Below, in pieces: positions 30,567 to 39,598 of a DNA stretch of 64,000 nucleotides. How positions within the stretch are numbered: position 1 is the first letter of the stretch; every line of letters starts with the position of its first letter. Both the position numbers and the translations under genes were made by a program. The notes beneath the pieces are model-generated. The model saw nothing but the letters and a program-made list of their open reading frames with translations. It was not told the DNA's origin and did not search any database. Source of the stretch: Pararhizobium sp. (GTDB lineage: Bacteria > Pseudomonadota > Alphaproteobacteria > Rhizobiales > Rhizobiaceae); NCBI GenBank assembly GCA_030655075.1, contig JAURWE010000066.1, positions 1 to 64,000 on the forward strand, in the 5' to 3' direction.

Positions 30567-32698
30567 GCACGGCCCCGGCCGCAGAGACGATGCTGCCGCC
30601 GATCCGCGAGGATCTGGAGATCACCAGGGGTGGCACCAGCTATTCCGGCGCGCCGGTCTGGATGCTGTTCGACCCCATCCGCAGCCGGTTCTTTCGCATC
30701 ACCCATGAAATGTTCCTGGTTCTGACGCTGTGGAATGTCAGCCGCACCGCCTCCGCCTTGATCCACGCGCTGGACCAGCGCTTCGGCAGCCGGTTCTCCA
30801 GCGATGAGATCGGAACCGTCGTGCGCATGCTCGACCAGAATCTGCTTCTCGATCAGCCGGCAAGCGGCGACTGGCGCAGCCTGCACCGCCGGGCGCAGCA
30901 GCGCTCTTCGCCGTTCATGCGGCTGATCCACAACTACCTGTTCTTCAAGGTGCCGCTATTGCGGCCGGAACGGTTCATCCGCGCCACCTGGCCCTCGGTG
31001 GCGTTCCTGTTCACACGACGCTTTGTCGCCGTGGCTGTCATGGCAGGTCTCACCGGCGCCTATCTCGTCTCGCGCCAGTGGGAGGCGTTTCTCGGCACCT
31101 TTCCCTTCGTCTTTTCGCTGGAAGGTCTTGTGGTCTCGGCGCTTGCCGTCGTCTTCATCAAAGGCCTGCACGAACTCGGCCATGCCTATATGGCGCACCG
31201 CTACGGCTGCCGCGTGCCGACCATGGGCGTCGCCTTCATGGTCATGGTGCCGCTGCTCTACACCGATGTCAGCGAGGCCTGGAAGCTGACGTCGCGGCGT
31301 TCGCGCCTGTCGATCGACGCTGCCGGCATCATGGTCGAGCTTTGCGTCGCCGCCTTCGCGCTGCTTCTCTGGTCGTTCCTGCCCGATGGCGCCCTGCGCA
31401 GCGCCGTCTTTGTGCTGGCGACGGCCGGCTGGATCATGAGCCTGGTGGTCAACCTCAACCCGTTCATGCGCTTCGACGGCTATTACATGCTCGCCGACCT
31501 CTTGGGCATCGAGAACCTGCAGCCGCGCAGTTTTCGCCACATGCGCTGGCGGCTGCGGGAATTTCTCTTCAGGCCCGGCTATCCGCCACCCGAGCGCTTT
31601 CCGCCCCGGCTGGATGCGATCCTCACGGCCTATGCGGTGGCAACCGCGATCTACCGGCTGATGCTCTATCTGGGCATTGCTTTGCTCGTCTATTTTTTCA
31701 CGATCAAGCTGCTCGGCGTGCTGCTTTTCGCCGTCGAGATCGGCTTTTTCATCCTCCGGCCGGTGTGGTCGGAGTTCAGGGAGTGGTGGTCCATGCGAAC
31801 GGATATTCTGGCCAGCCGGCGAACCTATGTCACCGCCGTCCTCCTCTGTGGGGCCATCGTCCTGGCCGTGCTGCCGCTCTCCACATCGGTGAGCGCGCCG
31901 GCAATGCTGATGCCGAAACAGTTTGCCCGACTCTATCCGCAGGAGGCGGGCCGGGTGGAGCGGATCGCGGTGGTAAGCGGCCAGGCGGTCAAGGCCGGCG
32001 ATCCCCTGTTCATCATCGCCGTTCCGGCCGTCACCGAACAGATCAACATCACCAAGGTCGAGCTCGACCTTGCCGAACGCCGGTTGGCCCGCGTCGGCGC
32101 CAACGCCACGGATCTCGCCGCCCGCGCCATCCTCGAAAGCCGGCGCGGCAGCCTTGCCGCCCGGCTGCGCGGGCTCGAGGAACGCCAGGCGGGATCGGTC
32201 ATCGCCGCGCCCTTTGACGGCCGGGTAACGGAGCTCAACCCGGACATTGCCGTCGGCCAATGGGTTTCGCGCGCCGAACAGCTTGCCTTCCTGTCCTCTT
32301 CGCCCGGCCTTGTCGTGCGCGGCTATGTCAAGGGCGACGACACGCAGAGGCTGACGGCGGGAACCACGGGCTGGTTCATCCCCGACGATGTGACGCTGCC
32401 GAAATTCCCGGTTTCGGCTGTCGCCCTGTCGAGCTCCGGCGCCCAGGAAATCGACACGCCGCAGTTGACCTCCCGCCACCACGGCGCCATTGCCGTGCAT
32501 GCGCCGGTGCCGGGCCAGCGGCAGAAACTCGTTCCCGTTCTATCACAATATGCCGTAACCGCAGTGGTGACACAGACACCCTTTTCGCCCGAGCGCAGCC
32601 TGCAAGGCGTTGTTCTGCTCCAGGGAACCGGCCAAAGCCTCGCCGCCCGCCTCTGGCAGCAGGTGCTGAAGGTCGTGCTGCGAGAGATGAGCTTTTGA
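30563..32698 (+). CDS. M50 (site-2-type) metalloprotease-HlyD fusion with PqqD-like N-terminus
   Basis: A 711-residue inner-membrane protein. Residues about 12-100 resemble PqqD-type peptide-recognition domains (VWMLFDPIRSRFFRITHEMF ... MLDQNLLLDQ). The M50 core follows, with zinc motif HELGH at 203-207 and the second motif NPFMRFDG (Asn299, Asp305) in a later helix; about six to eight membrane helices surround it. Residues about 430-700 are an HlyD-like adaptor (GRVERIAVVSGQAVKAGDPL, IAAPFDGRVTELNPDIAVGQ). All catalytic residues are present. The position in an operon with TolC and HlyD partners, where an ABC exporter would be expected, suggests a role in processing or exporting the divergent giant protein. 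Confidence 0.85.
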   Translation: MSTAPAAETMLPPIREDLEITRGGTSYSGAPVWMLFDPIRSRFFRITHEMFLVLTLWNVSRTASALIHALDQRFGSRFSSDEIGTVVRMLDQNLLLDQPASGDWRSLHRRAQQRSSPFMRLIHNYLFFKVPLLRPERFIRATWPSVAFLFTRRFVAVAVMAGLTGAYLVSRQWEAFLGTFPFVFSLEGLVVSALAVVFIKGLHELGHAYMAHRYGCRVPTMGVAFMVMVPLLYTDVSEAWKLTSRRSRLSIDAAGIMVELCVAAFALLLWSFLPDGALRSAVFVLATAGWIMSLVVNLNPFMRFDGYYMLADLLGIENLQPRSFRHMRWRLREFLFRPGYPPPERFPPRLDAILTAYAVATAIYRLMLYLGIALLVYFFTIKLLGVLLFAVEIGFFILRPVWSEFREWWSMRTDILASRRTYVTAVLLCGAIVLAVLPLSTSVSAPAMLMPKQFARLYPQEAGRVERIAVVSGQAVKAGDPLFIIAVPAVTEQINITKVELDLAERRLARVGANATDLAARAILESRRGSLAARLRGLEERQAGSVIAAPFDGRVTELNPDIAVGQWVSRAEQLAFLSSSPGLVVRGYVKGDDTQRLTAGTTGWFIPDDVTLPKFPVSAVALSSSGAQEIDTPQLTSRHHGAIAVHAPVPGQRQKLVPVLSQYAVTAVVTQTPFSPERSLQGVVLLQGTGQSLAARLWQQVLKVVLREMSF

Positions 32699-32813
32699 CA
32701 AGAAGCAGAGCGTTCATTCACGGCAGCGTAGAATTTTATATCAGAGAGTTCAACTTTAGGATTTACTTTCGCACTGCCTTCGTATGAATTTCCACCGGCC
32801 TGGAGGATTTTCT

Positions 32814-33923
32814 ATGTACGAAACATTGATGCTGGTGGCGGCGCTTGTCTGGTTCGGGTCTATCCTCTGGTTGGCCGTATCGGCGCTTCGGATCGTGCTC
32901 GTACCGGCCTGGCGAAAGAGCGGGCGGCGGCAGGCGGGTCTCGCCGCGCTGCTGTTCATTGGCACCTTCGTCGTCACGCTGCTCTGTTCCCACTACGCCT
33001 ACAAGGACTATGGTCTGGAGTCCGCCGAAGGTCTGGAGGCGGCGCGCACCGCCCGAAATGCACAAAAGCGGCAGGATGCCGCGAAGGCGGAAGCGATTGC
33101 CGTCACTGCCGACGAACCCGCGCAGCTGGCGGGCACCCCTGAACCCGCGTGCAAGGCCGGAGCAATCATGGCCATCGATGCGGGCTACGAGCTACGCAGG
33201 GCGGCCGGCGAGACGGCTGAAAAAATCGTCAACGAGAAGGCGACCGCCGCCCTCGGCAAGACCCATTTCCAGAGCGTCGACACGTCGACCGTGGTGCGCG
33301 TCGATGGCTGCGAGAAAGGCTGGGCGGAGGTGTCGATCACCGAGCCGGAGTGGCTGAACACGGTGCACGGCTGGATACCGGAAACCGTTCTGCGCGCCAT
33401 CGAACGGTCTGGCGACGGTTCACGGGTTTATGTCGAGAATGATGTGCTCTGGGACAAGGACACAACGCCGCACAAACAAGCCATCCTCACCATGGTCAAC
33501 CGGATCAGCCGCGAGCACACGGGCTGCGCGTCGATCGACCCCGGATCGGTCGCTCTGTCCAGCTCGAAAAGCAAACCGAAAAAGCCGGTCTTTTTCATCA
33601 CCTGCGACCCGTCCGGCGCGCCGTTCAACGTCTGGTTTTCGCCATCGGATATCGGCAAGCCCGTTACGGCCGCCGCCGCCATCGGACGGGGCGATGCCGT
33701 GCTCGCCTGTGAACAGGCGGCCAAGGCCAAGGCGGCACATCCTTCGACGGTGGACTTTTCCAAAATTCTCGATGTCGCCTATCAGGCACGCGGCGATGGC
33801 CGGGTATCGCTCGATTCGTCCTTCACGGCGAAGAACGGTTTCGATCTGGCGCTCAAATACCGCATCCGCTGCCTGTTTGACGGCGGCACGATGATCGAGG
33901 CGACGGTGTCGGAAGCGGGTTGA
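32814..33923 (+). CDS. Membrane protein with SH3-like periplasmic part
   Basis: A 369-residue protein. Two membrane helices near the N-terminus (ETLMLVAALVWFGSILWLAV and AGLAALLFIGTFVVTLL) are followed by a charged, Ala-rich linker and a region with HGWIPETVLRAIERSGDGSR, like the end of a bacterial SH3 domain. The C-terminal part contains paired cysteines (GCASIDPG ... FFITCDPSG, AVLACEQ, YRIRCLFDGG). ATG 32814 was chosen for GGAGG seven bases upstream. It follows the export operon after 115 bases and may belong to it. Function unknown. Confidence 0.6.
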   Translation: MYETLMLVAALVWFGSILWLAVSALRIVLVPAWRKSGRRQAGLAALLFIGTFVVTLLCSHYAYKDYGLESAEGLEAARTARNAQKRQDAAKAEAIAVTADEPAQLAGTPEPACKAGAIMAIDAGYELRRAAGETAEKIVNEKATAALGKTHFQSVDTSTVVRVDGCEKGWAEVSITEPEWLNTVHGWIPETVLRAIERSGDGSRVYVENDVLWDKDTTPHKQAILTMVNRISREHTGCASIDPGSVALSSSKSKPKKPVFFITCDPSGAPFNVWFSPSDIGKPVTAAAAIGRGDAVLACEQAAKAKAAHPSTVDFSKILDVAYQARGDGRVSLDSSFTAKNGFDLALKYRIRCLFDGGTMIEATVSEAG

Positions 33924-33979
33924 TTGGTCGCAAGAAAGGGGCCTTCCGACCCCTGTCTCAATGCGTAGTCTTAATGTGT

Positions 33980-35464
33980 TCAGCCGTCGATTTCGCCGAA
34001 CAGTTCGGCGGCGCGGCCGGCGCTGGTGCGGCGCAGTTCGATCTCCTCGCGGCGGCTGGCAAACAGCTCGCTGGCCAGAAGCTGGTCGGCCAGATCGGCC
34101 GGCAGCGACAGGATCACGCGGCTGTCGTCGGTGTGGATGCCCGACAGCGATGAGCGCTTGCCGGTGATCATGCCGCCGGCCACCGTGTTGTTGGTGTCGG
34201 GATCGATCAGGATGAAGGCGCCGGTGTTGCGGTTCTGCTCGTAGCTGTCGAAGATCGCCGTTTCGTCGAAGGCGAGATGCACCTTGCCGATGGCGTTCAT
34301 CGGCAGCGAATCCGTGTGGTTCCATTTGCCGCTGGCAAGCTCCAGCTGCGTCGTCGGCTCGACCGTGACACGCTGGCGGCGCGAGCCGCTCTTCAGCCAG
34401 TAGCGCTTGCCGGGCAGGATACCGTCCGACTGCAGCGCCACCAGATGTGCGTCGAAGGCAAGGCCGGTCTGCGGCTGGCTGTCGATGGAAACAATCATGT
34501 CGCCGCGCGAAACATCGACCTGGCGGTCGAGCACCAGCGTGATCGCGTCACCGGCAACGGCGGCATTGCGCACCAGATCGAAGGTGACGATCTTGGTGAC
34601 GTTGGCGACCATGCCGGACGGCAGGATGACGACAGAATCGCCGGGCTTCACCGAGCCGCCGGCAACGGTGCCCTGATAGCCGCGAAAGCTTTCGCCCGGA
34701 CGCGATACGCGCTGCACCGGCAGGCGGAAGCCGACCGTCTGCGACGAGCGCACCGTGGCCAGTTCCAGCACGTCGACCAGCGTCGGGCCGTCATACCAGG
34801 GCATCGAGGCCTTGCCGTCGTAGACGACGTTTTCGCCCTTCAGCGCCGACATCGGGATGGCGGTGATCTGGCGCACGCCGAGCGACAGCGCCAGCTCGCG
34901 GAATTCGTGGCTGAGTTGCTCGAAACGGGCCTGGTCGTAGTTGATCAGGTCGAACTTGTTGACGGCCAGAACGAACTGCTTGATGCCCATCAGCGAAGCG
35001 ATGGTGGCATGGCGGCGGGTCTGTTCGAGAAGGCCGGTGCGGGCGTCAACCAGCAGGATCGCCAGATCCGCCGTCGAGGCGCCGGTGACCATGTTGCGCG
35101 TATACTGCTCGTGACCGGGTGTGTCGGCGACGATGAACGAGCGGCGGTCCGTGGCGAAATAGCGGTAGGCGACATCGATGGTGATGCCCTGTTCGCGTTC
35201 GGCCTGCAGACCGTCGAGCAGCAGCGCGAAATCGGGCAGGCCGAGATCGTTCTGCTTGCCGCTGTCGCGGTGGAGCGTCGCCGCCTGGTCTTCCTTGACG
35301 GCCTTCGTGTCCCAGAGCAGGCGGCCGATCAAGGTCGACTTGCCATCATCAACGCTGCCGCAAGTGATCAGGCGCAGCGGCCGCGTGTCGCGCACGGCGT
35401 GGGCCGGCTCGATGGCGGGCAGGGTTGTGACGGTCGCTGCGGCGTTGGCGGAAACGGTCATCAA
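33980..35464 (-). CDS. cysN: Sulfate adenylyltransferase, GTPase subunit
   Basis: A 494-residue translational-GTPase-fold protein that couples GTP hydrolysis to APS synthesis from sulfate and ATP. Motifs: P-loop GSVDDGKSTLIGRLL, switch II VADTPGHEQYTRNM, and NKFDL. The C-terminal beta-barrel domains are complete. It lacks a fused APS-kinase (CysC) domain, so PAPS is not made by this protein, in line with an APS reductase next to it. The start overlaps the cysD stop by four bases. Cytoplasmic, acts as CysD-CysN complex. Confidence 0.95.
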   Translation of the reverse strand: MMTVSANAAATVTTLPAIEPAHAVRDTRPLRLITCGSVDDGKSTLIGRLLWDTKAVKEDQAATLHRDSGKQNDLGLPDFALLLDGLQAEREQGITIDVAYRYFATDRRSFIVADTPGHEQYTRNMVTGASTADLAILLVDARTGLLEQTRRHATIASLMGIKQFVLAVNKFDLINYDQARFEQLSHEFRELALSLGVRQITAIPMSALKGENVVYDGKASMPWYDGPTLVDVLELATVRSSQTVGFRLPVQRVSRPGESFRGYQGTVAGGSVKPGDSVVILPSGMVANVTKIVTFDLVRNAAVAGDAITLVLDRQVDVSRGDMIVSIDSQPQTGLAFDAHLVALQSDGILPGKRYWLKSGSRRQRVTVEPTTQLELASGKWNHTDSLPMNAIGKVHLAFDETAIFDSYEQNRNTGAFILIDPDTNNTVAGGMITGKRSSLSGIHTDDSRVILSLPADLADQLLASELFASRREEIELRRTSAGRAAELFGEIDG

Positions 35465-36414
35465 AAATATCCTTCGCGTTTTTTCTTCTCCATCGAGCCC
35501 GACTGGTCGCGGTCGATGGCACGGCCCTGCCGTTCGGAAACCGTGGCGATTTCCAGCTCGGAGATGACCTCTTCAAGGGTGGTGGCCTGCGACGGGATCG
35601 CGCCCGTCAGCGGGAAGTCGCCGAGCGTGCGGAAGCGGATCATGCCTTCCTGCCTGGTCTCGCCGGGCAGGAGTTCGAGGCGCGGATCCTCGGCCAGGAT
35701 CATCATGCCGTCGCGCTCAACAAACGGGCGCTTCTTGGCATAGTAAAGCGGCACCAGCGGGATGTCTTCCGCCTGGATGTAGCGCCAGATATCGACCTCG
35801 GTCCAGTTCGACAGCGGAAAGGCGCGTACGCTTTCACCCTTGCGGATCATGCCGTTGTAGATGTTCCACAGTTCCGGGCGCTGCGCGCGCGGGTCCCAGC
35901 GGTGCTCCGGCGTGCGGAACGAATAGATCCGCTCCTTTGCGCGCGAGGCTTCCTCGTCGCGGCGGGCGCCCCCGAAGGCCGCATCGAAACCGTGCTCGTC
36001 GAGCGCCTGGCGCAGGCCTTCGGTCTTCATGATGTCGGTGAACAGGGCAGAGCCATGCGTGAACGGCGTGACGTTTTCGGCCGCACCGCGCGGATTGATA
36101 TGCTCGATAAAATCGAGATCGTAATCCTTCACGATCTTGTTGCGGAAGGCGATCATCTCGGCAAATTTCCAGCCGGTGTTCACGTGCAGAAGCGGAAAGG
36201 GCACGCGGCCGGGATAAAACGCCTTGCGCGCCAGATGCAGCAGCACGGAGGAATCCTTGCCGACGGAATAGAGCATCACCGGCTTTTCGAATTCGGCGGC
36301 CACTTCGCGGAAGATGTGGATCGCTTCGTTTTCGAGCGCCTTCAGATGCGGATCGAGCGGCGTCTTGCCGCTCTGGGGGTTGTGCAGTTCCGTTTCCGGA
36401 TGGGCAGGTGACAT
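35461..36414 (-). CDS. cysD: Sulfate adenylyltransferase, catalytic subunit
   Basis: A 317-residue ATP-PPi-loop enzyme: PVMLYSVGKDSSVLLHLARK (PP-loop), FPLLHVNTGWKF, GGARRDEEASRAKERIYSFR and FPLSNWTEVDIWRYI. It forms APS from sulfate and ATP together with CysN. ATG 36414 (MSPAHPETEL) is chosen by family length; the frame extends upstream only over cysH in another frame. It follows cysH by 47 bases and is coupled to cysN by ATGA. Confidence 0.95.
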   Translation of the reverse strand: MSPAHPETELHNPQSGKTPLDPHLKALENEAIHIFREVAAEFEKPVMLYSVGKDSSVLLHLARKAFYPGRVPFPLLHVNTGWKFAEMIAFRNKIVKDYDLDFIEHINPRGAAENVTPFTHGSALFTDIMKTEGLRQALDEHGFDAAFGGARRDEEASRAKERIYSFRTPEHRWDPRAQRPELWNIYNGMIRKGESVRAFPLSNWTEVDIWRYIQAEDIPLVPLYYAKKRPFVERDGMMILAEDPRLELLPGETRQEGMIRFRTLGDFPLTGAIPSQATTLEEVISELEIATVSERQGRAIDRDQSGSMEKKKREGYF

Positions 36415-36461
36415 GTCAATTCTCCGGGGAAGTCTTTGGGAGGAGGTGGGCAGTTGCGCGT

Positions 36462-37232
36462 TTATCGCGCGATGCTGCTCGCCAGAGTGCTCGATTGCGG
36501 AAGGGTGGAGGAGGCGGCGTCCGGCACATGCAGGCCGCATTCGCGCTTCTCGTCGTTCTCCCACCACCAGCGGCCGGCCCGTTCGGGCTCGCCCGGCTTG
36601 ATGGCGCGGGTACAGGGTTCGCAGCCGATCGATGGATAGCCGCGCTTGTGCAGCGGGTTCACCGGGATGGACTCGGCTTCGACATGGGCATTGATCGTCT
36701 CGATGCTCCAGTCGGCCAGCGGGTTGATCTTGATCAGGTTGCGCTCGGCGTCGAATTCGGCAAACGGCGTTTCCGCCCGCGCGTCGGACTGGCCACGGCG
36801 AAGGCCGGTAACCCAGAACGTGGCGCCGTCGAGAGCTTTCGCAAGCGGCTTCAGCTTGCGAAAGCCACAACAGGCATGCCGGGCTTCGACGCTGTCGTAA
36901 AAGCCGTTGATGCCGTATTTGGCCGCATAGATCTCCGCGTCGGCCGGATCGGGCACGAAACGCTTGATGAGGATGTTGTAGGTTTCCTCGGTCTTGTCGA
37001 TCAGCGCCACGGTCTCGTTGAACAGGCGGCCGGTCTCCAGCGTCGAAACCTCGATGCCGAGACCGTTGGCGCCGATGGCGGCGGTGATCACCTGATCCTC
37101 GATGCCGAGGCTGGTGGTGAACACAGCTTTGCCCTCAAGGCTTGCGACAAGCGCCAGCCGGCCGTGCAGATCGAGGCCGGCAAGCTGCGTGTCGAGCGCT
37201 TCGGCAAGACTTTGAAGGGAAATGGACGTCAT
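36462..37232 (-). CDS. cysH: APS/PAPS reductase (assimilatory)
   Basis: A 256-residue reductase that turns APS into sulfite. Four cysteines for a 4Fe-4S cluster are visible (RHACCGFRKLKPL and GCEPCTRAIKPGE), followed by the catalytic end KRECGLH. The cluster marks it as APS-type, as in other rhizobia. ATG 37232 (MTSISLQSL) is preferred over 37280 because AGGA precedes it and the family starts there. The last residues after GLH are longer than in relatives (a Ser-rich tail). First gene of cysH-cysD-cysN. Confidence 0.9.
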   Translation of the reverse strand: MTSISLQSLAEALDTQLAGLDLHGRLALVASLEGKAVFTTSLGIEDQVITAAIGANGLGIEVSTLETGRLFNETVALIDKTEETYNILIKRFVPDPADAEIYAAKYGINGFYDSVEARHACCGFRKLKPLAKALDGATFWVTGLRRGQSDARAETPFAEFDAERNLIKINPLADWSIETINAHVEAESIPVNPLHKRGYPSIGCEPCTRAIKPGEPERAGRWWWENDEKRECGLHVPDAASSTLPQSSTLASSIAR

Positions 37233-37366
37233 GATGGAATCCTGTTTTGTTGTACAGGTTATCGCAGCCCAATGTGACAAAGGACAGAAAAACGGATTTC
37301 AATTGCTCCGGGATATGAGCAAATGTCTCTAACATCCGCAAAAATATCGGAAAAACTAGTAAATTA

Positions 37367-37378
37367 GTAGATTTCTAC
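37367..37378. promoter_or_regulatory. Inverted repeat in the cysH/antitoxin divergent region
   Basis: GTAGA-TT-TCTAC palindrome, preceded by ACTAGTAAATTAGTAG. It lies between divergent cysH and the YlcI-type antitoxin gene and may be the antitoxin's own operator. Confidence 0.4.
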
Positions 37379-37454
37379 TCTGAAATGGCTTTCATTGACG
37401 ATTTTAGCAGGTCCGTGCATACTGCATCGCAATTGCAATGCATTGGAGCTTCTG

Positions 37455-37730
37455 ATGAAATCGGCAACACTTCCCTCCCTGCGGGTCGATCCGCAACTAC
37501 GCGCCGACGCAGAGAGTGTTTTGAAAGACGGCGAAACGCTATCGGCCTTTGTCGAAAACTCAGTGCGGGCCCAGGTTCATGCGCGCAAGACACAGGCCGA
37601 GTTCATCGCCCGCGGACTTGCGTCGCTGGAGGAGGCGAAGCGGACGGGCGAATATTACAGTTCGGATGAGGTTCTCAGTGAACTGAAAGGTATGCTTGCG
37701 GCAAAACTCGCCAAGAAGAAAGCTGGATGA
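37455..37730 (+). CDS. Antitoxin, YlcI/YnfO-like
   Basis: A 91-residue protein: SATLPSLRVDPQLRADAES followed by DGETLSAFVENSVRAQVHAR, a ribbon-helix-helix-like DNA-binding start, then an acidic/basic helix (GEYYSSDEVLSELKGMLAAK) likely to bind the toxin. ATG 37455 is preceded by TTGGAG. It overlaps the RelE/ParE toxin gene by four bases, the usual antitoxin-first order. Probably autorepresses through the inverted repeat at 37367. Confidence 0.8.
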   Translation: MKSATLPSLRVDPQLRADAESVLKDGETLSAFVENSVRAQVHARKTQAEFIARGLASLEEAKRTGEYYSSDEVLSELKGMLAAKLAKKKAG

Positions 37731-38023
37731 GCTACTCCGTTCGGTTCTCCAAATCCGCACGCGGCGATATGATTCGCCACTATGCCTATCTGCTCGATTC
37801 CGACGAAAGTCTCGCCATCCGGGCTTTTACCGCGATCCAAAAGAGCATGGTTGTTTTGGAAGAGTTTCCCTTCAGTTGCAGAAAAGCGTCTGCTGAAACA
37901 CCTTTGCTGCGGGAGTTGATCATCCCGTTCGGCGCATCGGGCTATATCGCCTTGTTTGAAATAGGCGAGGACATCGTCACGATCCTCGCCATCCGTCACC
38001 AGCGCGAAGACGACTACCACTGA
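37727..38023 (+). CDS. RelE/ParE-family toxin
   Basis: A 98-residue toxin with the RelE/ParE fold: VRFSKSARGDMIRHYAYLLD, a central helix and the sheet end GYIALFEIGEDIVTILAIRH with QREDDYH. The latter pattern (I-x-AIRHQREDDY) is typical of ParE-type toxins. Whether the target is gyrase or mRNA cannot be read from the sequence. Translationally coupled to the antitoxin. Confidence 0.85.
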   Translation: MSYSVRFSKSARGDMIRHYAYLLDSDESLAIRAFTAIQKSMVVLEEFPFSCRKASAETPLLRELIIPFGASGYIALFEIGEDIVTILAIRHQREDDYH

Positions 38024-38042
38024 CCTTGGCCGCTGTACGCCT

Positions 38043-38981
38043 CTACTTCAACGTCACCCCGTCGCGGATGCGGGCCAGCCGGTCGTAATAGTCGGTTCCC
38101 ACAGGATAATGTGTGATGACGAAGACGCTCTTGCTGTTGCCGTCGGCCCGCAGCCAGGCGGCGCCGGTGAGCGGCGTTCCCTTCTTGTGCGTGTAGGAAT
38201 AGGTTACTTCGAGCACCTTGCCGCGCGGTGAGTTGAGCAGCTTCGTTTCAAGGATTTTCGCTGTTTCGGTCTGCTTCAAAATACGTTGTTTCACATCGGC
38301 GGCGTCGTCGAGCGTCACGGGGCCGGACTTCTCGTAAGGGAAGGTGAAGACGCTGGCAAAGGGCTGCTTGTCGGCCTCGTCGATGTCGACGACGGGCCCT
38401 TCGGTAATGATCGCCGCTATCCCCGCCAGAATCAGCGCCACGCGCATGCCGTCGAGCGTTTCAAGCCTGTAGGGCAGGGAGGCGGTCGGCTCCTCGATCG
38501 TCTTCGGCGTTTCCTGGGCCGACAGCACCGCCGTCTCCATGTCCGCGATCGGCACGGGCGAACCGACCGGGACCGCGCCGATGATCATGCCGATCGTCGT
38601 CTCGCCCTCGATCTGCAGCGTGTACATGTCCATCTGGCGGTTGATCGCAAAGCCACGCAGCAGGAAGGTCCGGCGCCCGCCGACCTCCATCTCGCGCACT
38701 TCGTCCACCCGCATGGCATTGTTACCCTTGCCGGAGATCGTGCCCTGCTTGGCCATCTCTGCCATGTCGAGCTTTTTCAAGGGCAGGTCGATGACCATCA
38801 GGAACGCTTCGGACGGATGCAAAAACGCCGTGATCGGCGTTTCGATCAACGCGAATCCGGCAGGCGGCACGAGACTCCAGCTGGTGCCGGGCAGCGTCTG
38901 CCGCTCGGGAGGCGCAGGGGCGCAAGCGGCCATAGTGATCAGCATCAACAGCGCGCAGGCAAAACGAAGCGGTGCGAACAT
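38043..38981 (-). CDS. Paralogous secreted protein (lipoprotein form)
   Basis: A 312-residue protein with a lipobox (LLMLITMAAC). It contains two halves: GTSWSLVPPAGFALIETPIT with a helix LDMAEMAKQGTI, and a second half (LPYRLETLDGMRVALILAG ... GTDYYDRLARIRDGVTLK). The same motifs recur in the genes at 39010 and 39599, so it is one of three tandem paralogues. GGAGG precedes ATG 38981. Periplasmic; function unknown. Confidence 0.65.
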   Translation of the reverse strand: MFAPLRFACALLMLITMAACAPAPPERQTLPGTSWSLVPPAGFALIETPITAFLHPSEAFLMVIDLPLKKLDMAEMAKQGTISGKGNNAMRVDEVREMEVGGRRTFLLRGFAINRQMDMYTLQIEGETTIGMIIGAVPVGSPVPIADMETAVLSAQETPKTIEEPTASLPYRLETLDGMRVALILAGIAAIITEGPVVDIDEADKQPFASVFTFPYEKSGPVTLDDAADVKQRILKQTETAKILETKLLNSPRGKVLEVTYSYTHKKGTPLTGAAWLRADGNSKSVFVITHYPVGTDYYDRLARIRDGVTLK

Positions 38982-39009
38982 CAAGCCTCCTTCGGCCACC
39001 CTTCCGGCC

Positions 39010-39492
39010 TTATCTCCCGACCTCAATGGCCGACATCAGCGAGGCCTCGACATCGGCAAGGCTGACGACCTTGAGCGCCGCATCGGGCACGGCGGCCACG
39101 ATCACCCCGCCGGAAACCTCGCCCTCGATCACGACCGTCATGACGGAGGTCTTGCGCACGGTCATGAATTCTTTCTTGAGCACCCCGCGCCGCCCGCCGA
39201 CGGTGATCTCGCGCAACTCCTTGACCAGCGATGCCTTGTCTCCTTCGCCCTGCGTTTCGCCGACCGTGCCCAGCTTGGCCATGTCGATGCGCTCAGGCGA
39301 GGCGTCGAGAATGATCATCGTCGCGCCGGAGGGATGCTCGAACATCGGCAGCATGGCGGCCGCGGGCAGAACGAAACCGGCTGGCGGCACGACGCTCCAG
39401 CTGGTCGCCGGCATGTGCACCCGCTCTTGCGCATAACCTGGAAGAGCGAACAGCAGGGAAAGGGCGCTCATCGCCAGCACAGTCAATCGCAT
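39010..39492 (-). CDS. Paralogous secreted protein (half-length)
   Basis: A 160-residue protein with a signal peptide (LTVLAMSALSLLFALPGYAQ). It covers only the first half of its neighbours: ATSWSVVPPAGFVLPAAAML, RIDMAKLGTVGETQGEGD, and VVSLADVEASLMSAIE. The second half (YR-LETLDGMR...) is missing and the frame ends cleanly, so it is either a genuine short paralogue or an old truncation. It is 28 bases from the next gene, so probably co-transcribed. Confidence 0.65.
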   Translation of the reverse strand: MRLTVLAMSALSLLFALPGYAQERVHMPATSWSVVPPAGFVLPAAAMLPMFEHPSGATMIILDASPERIDMAKLGTVGETQGEGDKASLVKELREITVGGRRGVLKKEFMTVRKTSVMTVVIEGEVSGGVIVAAVPDAALKVVSLADVEASLMSAIEVGR

Positions 39493-39598
39493 GCACGTTC
39501 TCCTTTTCGGATTCACCCGGCAACGGTAGCAAACCCTGACGCCGCCTCAAGAGGAATAGCGAAACAGGCCACAAATGGCTTTGCCTGCCTGCCGCCCG

